Assembly (NCBI RefSeq): GCF_003473485.1
Contig: NC_053048.1
Span: 13,081,501 to 13,145,500 of the forward strand
DNA: 64,000 bases
Direction of reading: 5' to 3'
From: Medicago truncatula
Lineage: Eukaryota; Streptophyta; Magnoliopsida; Fabales; Fabaceae
Below are positions 1 through 10,159 of the stretch, piece by piece. Below the pieces are notes generated by a model. The model was not told where the DNA came from. It ran no database searches and saw nothing but the letters and a program-made list of their open reading frames with translations. Made by a program: the position numbers and the translations under genes. Positions within the stretch are counted from its first letter, which is position 1. Each line of letters starts with the position of its first letter.

Positions 1-320
1 GGATGCGATACATAGAGGATAGAGGAAGTAAGATTAGAAAAAGAGAAAACCTGGAGTTTGTCTGCCACGGTGGTTTCTGGCGGCGTTTCTTCCAACAACA
101 GTCAAGTTCGGCTGTGTGTGTTTCCGGGCAGTTGAGATCAGTTCGGCTTCAATTTGTTTGTTTTTGATAAACAAGGGAAAAGTGAAGCGCGGTTATATTT
201 TGGGTTTTTTGGAGGGAGTTGCCCAATCTTTATTTTTTATTTAGGTGGTGGGGTTTGAACTCCGGCCCTTTCATATATTATATTAACCGAGCCAAGTTTA
301 TGAGAACTGATTAATTAAAC
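1..320. other. Window edge, possible 5' exon of a leftward gene plus SINE-like head
   Basis: Bases 1-200 are richer in G+C than their surroundings and lack long AT runs, as expected for a 5' exon or leader of a minus-strand gene lying mostly outside the window; no reading frame can be assigned. At 232-300 the complement resembles a tRNA-derived SINE head (a GGAGTTCAAACCCC box-B-like motif ending in an A-rich stretch). Both readings are tentative. Confidence 0.25.
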
Positions 321-327
321 TAGATTA

Positions 328-703
328 GGGTGTGTTTGTTTCAGCTTAAAAAAAAAAAAAAAAGATTTTGAGTTAGAAGAATCTAGAATTTTTTTTTAGA
401 GATTTTTAAAAACAATCTAAAGTATATACCGTTTGTTTGTTTGTTTAGTATCATAAAAATCATTTTTTTTTTTAAGATTTGAAGCTATTACATTTGAGTT
501 CTTTATGTTTAAAAAAAAAAATAGATTTTAGAAAAGCTATTTGAGATAGCTTTTCATTTTGAGGCAAAAATTGATTTTTTTTAACAAAACGAATTTTTAA
601 AAAAAATCTAAAACAAACACTACAAAAATAAAATAAAAAAGTGATTTTTTTAGATCAAAAAATAGATTTTTTTCAAAAAAATCCAAAACAAATGGCCCTA
701 TAT
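328..703. repeat. MITE-like element with A/T-rich inverted ends
   Basis: The left end AGGGTGTGTTTGTTT and the complement of the right end, AGGGCCATTTGTTTT, form an imperfect terminal inverted repeat around an interior of A and T homopolymer runs. TAGATTA flanks both sides (321-327 and 704-710), compatible with an eroded hAT-type target duplication. No coding capacity. Superfamily assignment is uncertain. Confidence 0.45.
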
Positions 704-718
704 TAGATTAGGTTAAAG

Positions 719-897
719 GGTCTTGCTAACCGATGTCCTCAGAGAAATGATTAATGAATCTATAAATGAAAATTTTGTCTTAAAAATATAAGATATTACT
801 TTTGACAAAGTAATAATTACACAACTTTTTCATGAAAGCATGCTTGTTTTAGATGTTTAACCATTGCCCTTGGACACCGGTTAACATTCTCCTATAT
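719..897. repeat. Short MITE with TTAACCGGTGTCC-like ends
   Basis: The left end CTTGCTAACCGATGTCCTC and the complement of the right end, ATGTTAACCGGTGTCCAAG, are inverted copies around about 140 AT-rich bases. A similarly built stretch lies at 28395-28585, so this is probably a dispersed family. No target duplication was defined. Confidence 0.45.
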
Positions 898-908
898 TTA
901 AATTATTA

Positions 909-1054
909 CTCCCTCCAATCACATTTATAACCAAAAACCAACGTTTTAGATACATTGAATAATTAATGTATTCGGTCACATTTAAGGCCAGATACATTAA
1001 TTATTCAATATACCTAAAAAGTTGTGTTTTGCTTACAAATGTGATCGGAGTGAG
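909..1054. mobile_element. Stowaway-type MITE
   Basis: A 146-bp fold-back with ends CTCCCTCCAATCACATTT and (complement of the right end) CTCACTCCGATCACATTT, flanked by TA on both sides (907-908 and 1055-1056). CTCCCTCC-like ends with a TA duplication define Stowaway, the non-autonomous relatives of plant mariner. The interior also pairs (ACATTGAATAATTAATGT against ACATTAATTATTCAATAT), so nearly the whole element could form a hairpin. It lies 112 bp from an autonomous-type mariner element. Confidence 0.85.
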
Positions 1055-1431
1055 TATTAAGGAAATGTTTGTTTAAGCATCCAAAAGTAGTTACTTTTAC
1101 ACAAAAAATCGTGTATTTATAACTTTTATATGTGTTTGACTTGTATTTTCAAGACAAAGTTTCTTACTCCCTCCGTATCGAAATATAAGCAAAATTCAAC
1201 TATCTTACTTGTGACAAAATATAAGCAAAATTGACTTTTTTCATCATATTTAAGGCTAATATACCAAAAATGCCCTTAGTTTAATACTCCAATTTCCATC
1301 ACAGTTTTCCACGCGAATGCAATTCTCCAAACCAGGTTTTAATGAATGTATTGAAAAACTGAAACGGCTCTCTATACTCCTCTCCCTCTATAGTAACTCC
1401 ACGAAGCCCAAGCCAATGTTTTCTTCCACTT

Positions 1432-1441
1432 ATTATAAAAA
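1432..1441 (+). promoter_or_regulatory. TATA box of the acidic mariner-borne ORF
   Basis: TATTATAAAAAGG lies about 60 bp before the ATG at 1497 and is followed by a pyrimidine-rich leader with no upstream ATG. The spacing allows a transcription start roughly 30 bp downstream. Called from motif and position only. Confidence 0.45.
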
Positions 1442-1496
1442 GGCTGTTCAGAGAGAAACTTAGTGTTCCTTCTATTCTTCTGCATAATTCAAGAAA

Positions 1497-1874
1497 ATGG
1501 CTATAAAAGCACCATCTTTTAGTTTGGGAATTGACTCAGATTCTGAGGATCTGCTGAATCGAATTGTTGAAGACTCGCTAGAGAAAGATGGGGAGGTTGA
1601 ACAGATTCAAAATGTTGAGGGTGAAGTGAATTCTCACCATCATGTTGAAGGTGGAGAAAGAAGCTTCAAACACAACTTTGATCTTAACGAAATTCCTAAT
1701 GAAAGTGAAGGTGCTGCTGAAGCTGATGATGTTAATGAAGTTCTTAATCCAGTTGAAGGTGCTGCTGAAGCTGAACTTGATTTAGATCTAAACAAAATGC
1801 CTAACGTGAATGTTGAAAATGAGATTGAAGAGGAGTTGGCAAACCATGAAAAGGATGAGGGTTCAGAAAAATGA
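1497..1874 (+). CDS. Acidic protein with DLNxxP (EAR-like) motifs, inside the mariner element
   Basis: Uninterrupted 125-residue frame with an ATG in good plant context (AAAATGGCT) and a TATA box 60 bp upstream. It is strongly acidic, with no predicted membrane segment or zinc ligands. It begins APSFSLGIDSDSED and carries two exact DLNxxP motifs, FDLNEIP (about residue 61) and LDLNKMP (about residue 96, overlapping LDLDL), plus a duplicated NPVEGAAEAE/NESEGAAEAD block. DLNxxP and LxLxL are the two known EAR forms that recruit TOPLESS-type corepressors. It runs toward the 3' end of the transposase gene, and its leader (ATAATTCAAGAAAATG) resembles the transposase leader (TTAATTCAAGATG). Function is unknown; it could be a second element-encoded protein or a captured host fragment. 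Confidence 0.5.
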   Translation: MAIKAPSFSLGIDSDSEDLLNRIVEDSLEKDGEVEQIQNVEGEVNSHHHVEGGERSFKHNFDLNEIPNESEGAAEADDVNEVLNPVEGAAEAELDLDLNKMPNVNVENEIEEELANHEKDEGSEK

Positions 1875-2321
1875 AAAGTTAAAGAAATGGGTTCATGATA
1901 TGCTGAAGATTTATATAGCTGGGTTTCCATGATTTTGTTCGACAATGATAAGAACAAGTGAAAAACTACAACTTTTGCTGCTGCTTTTATTTTTTGTCTT
2001 TATCCCCTAATGTACTAGCTTATGTTAACAATTTGGAGAAGCAACGTGAAGTACTCTTTTTTGTCTTTATCCATGTACTAGCTTATGCCAATCGGTTACT
2101 TTAATATTTCCTTTTTTTTTTTTTGCCTTTCATAAAATAATATAAAGAAGTTTCTATCACCAAAAACAAAATTGCTTTCTATTGAATAAAATACTTGACG
2201 TACACAATGCATAAAACACAAAAGATAGCTACGAGATATGAGAATAAAATACGCCACATACAATGCATAAAACACAAAAATGGTTACGTGACATGAATAA
2301 TTCTTGAACTCCACAAGTCAT

Positions 2322-4417
2322 TCACTCCATACCCTGCAAGAGTTCACTAATTTCAGCAACCAATTCTTGATCGCAATTTAGTGTAGTGGGTAGTGTAGCT
2401 TGTCTAAGCATGACATCTTTCTTCATATGAGGAGTCTTGTATTTATTGGACCCTTTAACCTTCATGATTTCAATCATGCACGACTGAAGTGTAAGAAATA
2501 TTTTGTTTGAATCCACACTAGAAAATTCATCAAACGAAGTTTGCACTGCTTGAATAAGTTCATCAACCGTCCTTGTCACTTTCTTTTGTTGTAATGCTTG
2601 AATGGCTGCAAAAAATCCCAAATCCAATACATTTAAATCAGGAGAATTAGGTGGCTGATTAATCAAACGGATGTCAAATCCACCTTCAGAAGCCGCTGCT
2701 TGAAATTCTTCGTCATCAACAGAAACATGACACGGTGCATTATCTTGTTGAATGTAAATTGTTTCCGATGCAAGTTCTGGTGGCACTTTTTCTTTGACGG
2801 CCGGTAAAATCTTGTCTCTTAAGTACATTCGACTAACTTCTCTAGTAATAGAACCGATTGGTTTTGTTTCGAGTGTCCCTGCGGGTCTATTGACACTGGA
2901 CCTTCTTGCAGGAACTTTTTCAACTAGAGGCCACACTCCAATTTTTCCCGACCATGTTTCATGACCTGCATAATCAAACCTAGGTCTAGCCACTGCAACT
3001 ATAAACATGACCTTCATTAGATAATTTTTGTTTTTGCACGGACGGTATGGATCATCCTCATCTGCAAGAAGGTAATAATTCTGAGATTTTTTGGTCACAT
3101 AGAACCACTTTTCATCTATGTGAATAACATTGTGCATTGACTTAAACTTTGGCTCAAATGGAATGCTACTTTCCTCCAACATGGACAAACAAAATCTAAG
3201 ACGAGCTTTCATATTATCATCTGTCATGTGTGGTTTTAGTGCACTTGAATGCCGACGCAAAACACCTTTTTTTATTAACCTCATTAGTTGTCCAATGGTA
3301 CACTCTAATGCTTCTGCTAGAGATCGAAGACTGCTACGTTTGTGTAGCGGTATTTCACGTATTTTTTCGATATCTATGACTTTTTTTTTCCGACCACATT
3401 TTGTTTTCTTGTGACAAACATCACCTGTTTCAATTTTTTGCCTCCAAATCGCATAAATAACATCTACGGATACTTGATAGGAAGAAGACAACCGTTTAAC
3501 AACCCCCTTATTAATTTTTCTACCAGAGCTTGAATTGATCAAAACCTCACAAATATTTTGCCGCTGATAGTTGTCTAAAAAAGTTCGCTTTCTTTTAGAT
3601 TGTGGCTCACTATGAATGTTGTTTCCTGTTTCATTAAATATAAAATCAAAATAGTTATAAAAAATATAAAAATAGAAATTGGTTTCAGTACATAAAATTG
3701 CATGCCATTGACATTTGACACTTTGACAGCAGTAGTAGCATGCCATAAATTTCATGGTCCATTGATAAAAAAGAATAACAAGGTGGAGTACATGTAACCA
3801 TGTTGCAACAAAACGTGTACTCCTACGTCATATACATGCAGTTCATATAAAACGTGGAGAATATTGAGTGCAAAAAGTGGCACAATATAATAAAGACAAG
3901 TGCAAAACTAATATAAATAAACATTCACAAAATGAAAAAAAAAACTCCATGTACCTATATCTTCTTCGATGTTATTGTAAAAAAGTTCAGCTACATCTTC
4001 TTCATCTTCGGAGACGCTATCTTCAGACTCAAATCCAATATCTTCTTCTTCATCTGATAGATAGTCGAATAAATCATTGCTTGAATAAGTAGCATTCAAA
4101 TTAGAAGTGTTCAAAACACTGCAGGGGATGTTCAAACTAATCTCTAAAGGTACATTTGAGAGGTGGTTAGAGGTGCTCAAATCATTCAAAGGAATGTTCA
4201 GATCAATATTAAGAGGCACGTTTGAGAGGTGGTTAGAAGTGTTCAAGTCATTCAAAGAGATGTTCAAATCAATATTGAGAGGCTCATTTGAGAGGTGGTT
4301 AGATGTGTTCAAGTCATTCAAAGGGATATTCAAATCAATATTGAGAGGCTCATTTGAGAGGTGGTTAAATGTGTTCAAATCATTCAAAGGGGTGTTTAAA
4401 TCAATATCAAGAGTCAT
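2322..4417 (-). CDS. Plant mariner-like transposase, DD39D, one intron
   Basis: Exon 1 is 4417-3955 and exon 2 is 3625-2322, joined by a GT-AG intron (donor ATAG/GTACAT, acceptor AACAG/GAAAC) that keeps phase, giving 588 residues. Exon 1 encodes five copies of a 22-residue repeat (core IDLNIPLNDLNT, the last degenerate) and an acidic stretch. Exon 2 opens with a basic KRKR stretch and an N-terminal HTH-like DNA-binding region (from about residue 165), then a GRKKK patch, then the catalytic domain: D325 in HIDEKWF, D449 in QQDNAPCH and D489 in NVLDLGFF. The 39 residues between the last two acids are the plant mariner signature. No stop or frameshift is seen. A minus-strand TATA-like TCTATAAATTG lies about 52 bp before the ATG. 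Expected role: cut-and-paste transposition at TA sites, recognising CTCCCTCCGT-type ends. Confidence 0.88.
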
Positions 4418-4876
4418 CTTGAATTAACAATGTGAAGCTCCAATTTTCTTGCATTTTTTACCTTCAATTTATAGAAATCAAAGTGACACTCCAGTTTCTA
4501 AATTTAAATTTTAGATGAATTAGTGTGCCATTTTGTTACCGCCAATTTTTTTATAAAATGAAAGAAAAGCTTGAAAAATTTGCGCCAATTTTTTATAGGA
4601 GTAAAGCAGTTTTGGAAGTTGAAGAGGCAAATAAATTTTGGCTTGAATTTTGGTGTATTATTGAGCAACGTGTTTCCTCTCTTCAATGAAAGAACATGAA
4701 AAATAACCAAGCACCTTAATTAATGTGGTGAGAACATCAACGGTTACAGAAAATCAGAATTCATAAGGGCAAATAAGGTATTTTGGCTTAAATTAAATGA
4801 CAAAGACATCATTTCTTAAAATATGTGATTTGGTCAATTTTGCTTATAAAAAATTACGGTACTTGTTAGTAATACC

Positions 4877-4878
<2 letters not shown>

Positions 4879-4939
<61 letters not shown>
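4879..4939. repeat. (TTA)n microsatellite
   Basis: About twenty uninterrupted TTA/ATT units immediately outside the right end of the mariner element. Confidence 0.95.
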
Positions 4940-5185
4940 GTTATGATTAAAAGGGTTATTTGTGTTTTTCTTTAATCACCATAGTATGGACGAATTTGAG
5001 TTTAGTCTTTTAAAAAAAAATGTTAGACAAAAACATTAACATGGTTACAATTTGTTGACCGGACCACTACCATGTGTGCTTTTGACGCTGATTGGACCAT
5101 TATCTTTTTCTTCCGAATGATCAATAAAAAATTAAAAATCAAAAACAAAATTGTCTAGCGACTGAAATCAAAATAATTTGAAGGG

Positions 5186-5450
5186 TTAATAGGTCTTTAC
5201 TCCCCTGTAATATAGGTCATTTGTGGTTTTCTCCCCTGTAATTTTTTTTTTATTTACCCCCTGTAAAATGTTTTTGTTTTGATTTACCCCCTTAATAGGC
5301 CAAACAAAAACCAATTTTATTTATCTTTTCAAGAAATTTTCGTTTTTGTAAATCAAAACAAAAACATTTTACAAGGGGTAAACCAAAAAAAAATTACAGG
5401 GGGGAAAACCAGAAATGACCTATATTACAGGGGGGGTAAAGACTTATTAA
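5186..5450. mobile_element. Fold-back MITE with ~95-bp inverted arms
   Basis: The left arm (from TTAATAGGTCTTTACTCCCC) and the complement of the right arm (from TTAATAAGTCTTTACCCCCC) align for roughly 95 bases, including CCTGTAATATAGGTCATTT and CCTGTAAAATGTTTTTG, around a core of about 70 bases. No coding potential. Superfamily not determined; the long arms suggest a Mutator-like derivative. Confidence 0.7.
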
Positions 5451-6514
5451 TCCTAATCCTAATTTCAACATCATTTCAACACTATGATCATAAAATACAA
5501 AAAAAAAAAAAAAATAAACATAAAACGGACTACATATTTGAGGATTTGACTCATTGTTTTTCTCAAAATGGAGTATACATCAATCAACTTCCCACTTTTT
5601 TCTCCCTCATTTTTTTTCTTTTTCAATTTTTTCTACCTCAAATTTTTCAACTTCACTTTCATGTTCAACTCCACCATTTTCATTATTTTCATCTACCACC
5701 TCTTCCTCCTCAACCGATTCAATTACCTTATCGTCGCCTTGGGGGGAACTGGTGTCAACACCTTCATGCTCTTCAATTCTATTGCCTTACAACTTTTATT
5801 CTTGGGATTATCAATAGTGCTCCCAAATCCTCCACTTGATTGATTAGCGATTTGCTTAGTCAGCTGCTCTATTTGATTCTCAAAAAATTTCATTGAAGCC
5901 TCATTGTTTCTTTGAACAGTTGGAAGGTATTCTGAGTTGTTTTGACAAAAGTGGTTACTGCTTCTTCAAATGCAGACGGTTTCCTTTTGTTGTTGAGGTT
6001 GCGGAGGTGGAATGAGTGGGTTTAAGGTGTTGTTATTTGAGTACTTGAGGTTAGGATGTTGTGCCAATGTTGAATTATAGGTATTCGATTAAGGGTTCTC
6101 TTTTTGGTAATTCCCCGTGTAGTTGGCATCCTCACTCACTACTTCATGTCGAATTATAGGTATTCGATTAAGGGTTGCCTTTTTGGTAAATCCCCATGTA
6201 GTTGGCATCATCACTCACTACTTCATTCATACACTCATCATTTACATGTCCCTCACCACAAAAATCACACCTAAGCACTGATGCTTGTCAGATATGATGA
6301 ACCTTGGCTTGTTGGAATTGAGCTTGACCCATATTTATGGCTTGCACTTGTTTGGTTAGTTCCTCCATCTGTTTGCTAATTAATGTTTGGTTGGCAAGGA
6401 TAATACTATTTTTATTGACTCCAATCACCGCCCTCTTACCACGCTCGGTCTCGGCACGATTCGCATTTTGAGCCATGTTCTCAATCAGAGTTTGAATCTC
6501 AAGGTCCATTTTTA

Positions 6515-6537
6515 CCCCCCCCCCCCCCCCCCCCCCC
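6515..6537 (+). repeat. Poly-C tract, 23 bases
   Basis: Twenty-three consecutive C residues inside the gag remnant, at the position where related gag proteins read DASAGGxxKxK. On the minus strand it encodes a run of glycines. Confidence 0.95.
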
Positions 6538-6666
6538 AACTGAAGCATCTAAGAGCATTCTTTGGTTAGACCTTAGAACTTTGGTGAAAATTTGCATGAG
6601 TTTTCTCACTTAAGACATAGGATGGACATCTTTTTAGTAAATGTTCAAACCTCTACCAAGCATCAT

Positions 6667-6693
6667 GGGGGGGGGGGGGGGGGGGGGGGGGGG
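6667..6693 (+). repeat. Poly-G tract, 27 bases
   Basis: Twenty-seven consecutive G residues 129 bp from the poly-C tract, just after the TWEDL codons of gag in minus orientation. The sequence expected between TWEDL and the DAWxRF motif is missing here. It could form a G-quadruplex or be an assembly or cloning artefact. Confidence 0.95.
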
Positions 6694-7290
6694 ATGCTCT
6701 AAATCTTCCCAAGTTTGTATGGTTTCACTAGGTAAGGACAATAATCAATCCTTGGCTCTTCCGCTCAAAGTAAAAGCAAGTTTCATAAAACTTACTAAGA
6801 TGTTCATAAGAGCATTAGGTATCTCTCCCCTCATACTGGTTTTCATTCAACCCTTGTTGGACAAATGTTTTAATGTCAAAATCTACAGAGTTATCAGGTT
6901 GAAAGAAGTGAGTGAGTTGACAACGGTTAGTTGTCAACCCGTAGTCGCCCATCATTGGTCTAACAGGTGGTGGTGGTGGTGGTTGGTTAGCCATGATAAC
7001 TGGTTCAGTTTCCATGTGGTTGGGTAATGTGTTATGGCGTGGCTTAAGATAATTTAGCTAACCGGTCTACTTTTCCGATTACCTTTTGCAGTTTTCTCGA
7101 TCTCATGGTCATGCAACAAGTCTTCAGGTCGGACTCTACCTCGCATAAGTTGCCAAAAGAAACTAAACTATATTGTTTCAAATTTTTCTAACAAAGATTA
7201 AAATGAGAGAACTCCTAAATTATTACGAAATTGCCTTGTTGAAATTATTCAACAGTCTCCGCAACGACGCAAAAAACTTGATAAATATTT

Positions 7291-8329
7291 GGCAAACTAC
7301 ACCAAAAACTATCAAAATAATAATATTAAATTTGTATCAACGAGGACGGTTTCTAACTTCTACTTAGCTAAATCATTAATATCAAGGATGTATAAAAATT
7401 GGGGTTGCATAAGGCAAATGATTTGGTTTGATAACATTATCTATAGAAAAATGCAATAAACGTTTGTTGAAAATTTTAGGTTAAAAATGATCAACAAGAA
7501 GAATTTTAATACATGAAAGATTCAGTTCGTCAAATATGTTAGATTTGTGAGTTTAATACATGATTTTGCATCTTGAAGAAGAATTTTAGGGTTTGTAATT
7601 GGAATTTTGATTGAAAATGGAAGAAATTAAATGAGTAACTAGAAGAAGAAGAATTTGTGATTGAAATTCTAGAAAGAAAATTACAGATGCTAACTAAAAG
7701 ATAATGAATAACTAGGAGAAGATTTTCCAACGTATGGTTTGTGATTGAACTCTCGAAGAAGGTTTTTCCTTAGAATGATTATTATGATTTATTTCTGGGC
7801 TTTGATTCATTTATTTTTTATAAGATGGACAATTATAAGATTTGAGCTTTCTGGATTTCAATAAAATTATAATTTTCGTCTTCAATTTATTATAAAGATA
7901 AATATTAATTAATTAAGAAAATGAATTATGGTTTTTTATTTTTTGATTTTATGGGTTTGAACATTTATAATGATTATGAAGGTCTATGAAGGTGGTGATA
8001 AAGATGAAGAAGAGGAGGAAGAAGAAAAAGAAGAAAAATAAGAAATTGGATGTCCATAGTTCACCATAAGATAAAATGGACTTGTAATTGAATGGTGAAA
8101 ATCATATCAAGAATAATTGACATTAAAAACTAACGGGGATGATCAAATTGACTATATGAGACCAAAACGTAAGAAATAATAGTTATAGGATAAAAATGAA
8201 ACTATGAAACTAATTAAGGAATTAAATATATAATTTAGCCAAAAATTTACTCAACGAAGTAGCATTGTTTTGTGAGAAGAATTATATTGACATTGCAAAT
8301 TTGGAGGATACATTTATGTTATAAGGAAA
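7291..8329. other. Probable LTR remnant and AT-rich sequence
   Basis: On the minus strand 7291-7400 adjoins the gag primer-site remnant and is probably the 3' edge of its 5' LTR; a clean LTR start is not visible. The rest is AT-rich with a purine-rich GAA/GAGGAA stretch near 8005-8040 and no frame resembling a known protein. Confidence 0.3.
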
Positions 8330-8935
8330 ACCAAGGCGTAAACTTGAAAAAGTTTTAAACTTGCACCACTTTCAAGCTGAGGTATTTTGTTAGGTGATTG
8401 ATAGGAAACTTCAAGAGTTTAATAACAGATTTACAGAAGAGAGTAGTGAATTGATTATTTGTGTAGCAAGCTTAAATCCAATAGATTGATCATTTTTTGC
8501 ATTTTGCAAAGAAAAGTTGATTAATTTGGCTCCATTTTATCCCTCTGAATTTTCTTCAATGGAGCTTATGGGGCTTGACAATCAACTTGAGAATTATATC
8601 ATAGATGTTCGTTTTAGTGAATAATTTTCTAATTATTTAGATGAGATTAGTGATCTTTCACGAATGATCGTGGAAACAAGAAAATATATTGTTTATCCAA
8701 TGGTGCATTTACTTCTAAAGTTATCATTGCTTTTGTCGGTGGCTAATGCAACTGTTAAAAATGTTTCTTTGCAGTGAAATATGTGAAGAATGAATTGCGC
8801 AACCAAATATGAGATGAATTTTTGAATGGTTGTCTAGTAACATATATAGAAAGTGAAATATTTGATGGTGTTGAGAATGAGAAAATCATACAATCCTTTC
8901 AAAATTTGAAGCCACGAAGAGAACAGCTATAATTT
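8330..8935 (+). pseudogene. hAT-superfamily transposase C-terminal relic (ZMYM1-like)
   Basis: Frames on the plus strand translate to the end of a plant hAT transposase of the zinc-finger MYM type 1 group: LQEFNNRFTEESSELIICVA, FYPSEFSSMELMGLDNQLEN, then DEISDLSRMIVETRKYIVYP and LLLKLSLLLSVANATV, which is the hAT dimerisation region. Several stops and frame changes (near 8490, 8630 and 8780) make it non-functional. The N-terminal catalytic part is absent and no terminal inverted repeats were found. Confidence 0.72.
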
Positions 8936-10159
8936 TTAGATTGTAAGATATCTTTAACTTTTTGATATACAACGGTGAAATTTTTATAATCTCTAATATT
9001 TTCTTAAGACAATAATGTTAGCATTTTATATCTTATGCATTTATATATTTTTATATATGACTCATATCATTGACCCTACTTTCTAAAATTTCTAGATCCG
9101 TCACTGTATATTATAATTCCTATATGAGAAATCATAGATATAGAAATAAGTAGTTCCTAGTTCAGTTGTATTTGGATGTTTTGTAGCTTGTTCATCTGTC
9201 TGTGATCTTAATTAGAATGGTTTCTTAGTGTGTGTAAAAAGACAGCCAGAGAAGAAATGATTTTAGAGAAAAGGCAGCCATATGTATATCATACATATAA
9301 GTTTATGGTTTTCATTGCGAAATTTGACAAACGAAAAAAGCTTCGTGACAATATATAGGCAGCTGAGTTCAAGGCAACCATAGAAGAAGTGATTTGAGAG
9401 AAAACTGAGTCAAGTTGAAAAATGACTGAGAAATGAAGAAAAAACATGAAAATGACTGAGAAATGTAGTTGAAGAAGCACGAAAATGACTGAGTCAAGTG
9501 ATTACACACAACTGAAGCTATGTATATATAATAATTAAGTAATTATGGTAAAGAAGTCCCTAGATTCTTGCAAATAAAACGCATCAGCATGTTAAAAATA
9601 TATAAGACACCCAATGAAATCGAGAGTGGGAAAACATTCAAAGAGAGATTTTCTTATAGTATATAGATATAGACCATATTTTCTGCACTATTTTCTTGAA
9701 AACAAAAGTTGGTGAAAGCAAAGTGGTAATGCTTTATTTAGAACAAAAGAAGCTCATCTAATTAGCTCAAAAAACTCAACAGGTCCTGCAAAGATCTCAG
9801 AAAAGCAATATAAGGAACAATGTCAAAGGACCACGGCATTCTTCGTATGAATCAGTTATCATTATCAATTGAGGTATGTATCATAGCGTACTATGCAGTA
9901 TTATTCATATCGGGTGCAATGATGAGTTATGAATTTAGTCTCAAGCTGTTAAATTAAAGTCATAAGTTTGTGCTTCTTGCAGCAGTAGCCATCAATTCAA
10001 GTAAATCATTGACAATCACAATCGCAAATCTAACCGAAAAATGCAGGCAATGCACAACATCTAGTGAATGAAAAATGGTTTATATCACAAGAAATTTAAG
10101 TCAACATACATGAATTCAAATAAATTCAAACAAGTAAATCAACATGTAGAAACTCAGTT
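8936..10159. other. AT-rich intergenic sequence
   Basis: No gene is recognisable. At 9250-9500 the phrases GAAAATGACTGAGAAATG and GACTGAGTCAAG recur at irregular spacing, a weak degenerate repeat. The 3' end of the F-box-like gene would fall just below 10160. Confidence 0.35.

Larger units (their letters stand above)
1167..4869 (-). mobile_element. Mariner-like (DD39D) DNA transposon with two convergent genes
   Basis: The left end (CTCCCTCCGTATCG then ATAAGCAAAATT) has the plant mariner/Stowaway signature. The complement of the right end carries the same subterminal ATAAGCAAAATTGAC and further matching blocks (AAGGC/AAGCC, TGCCCTTA), but its outermost bases have drifted to CTAACAAGTACCGTA. 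TA flanks both ends (1165-1166, 4870-4871). Inside lie a spliced transposase gene on the minus strand (2322-4417) and a separate acidic ORF on the plus strand (1497-1874), pointing at each other. The 3.7-kb length fits plant mariner-like elements. With one end decayed it may no longer mobilise itself, but its transposase could act on Stowaway MITEs such as 909-1054 and 28595-28868. Confidence 0.8.
5540..7290 (-). pseudogene. Athila-type Ty3/gypsy gag remnant with degraded primer site
   Basis: Read on the minus strand, fragments in different frames follow the order of an Athila gag: PRPMMGDYGL near the N-terminus (about 6950), the GRAKDWLL-like and SETIQTWEDL region (6700-6800), DLEIQTLIENMAQNANRAE (about 6480), a CCHC zinc knuckle reading CDFCGEGHVNDEC (about 6250), then an acidic tail. 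A primer-site-like TTGCGTCGTTGCGGAGA lies near 7255-7280, resembling the TGGCGCCGTTGCCGGGGA form of this clade. Stops and frameshifts are frequent. A block of about 85 bases is tandemly duplicated (6067-6145 and 6152-6230), and two G/C homopolymers replace parts of the sequence. No pol region remains. Confidence 0.75.

Noticed and set aside
4107..4427. Open frame of 106 codons with FERWLEVxKSFKGMFKSI repeats, plus strand
   Set aside because: It is the antisense shadow of the 66-bp repeats in transposase exon 1; the spliced minus-strand gene explains the sequence better.
5279..5843. Several overlapping open frames of 87-186 codons on the plus strand
   Set aside because: They read antisense through a MITE arm and the acidic tail of an Athila gag; composition is a by-product of pyrimidine-rich DNA.
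6288..7027. Frames with Gly8 or Pro8 runs suggesting proline- or glycine-rich proteins
   Set aside because: The runs come from the homopolymers inside a dead gag; flanking frames are gag remnants.
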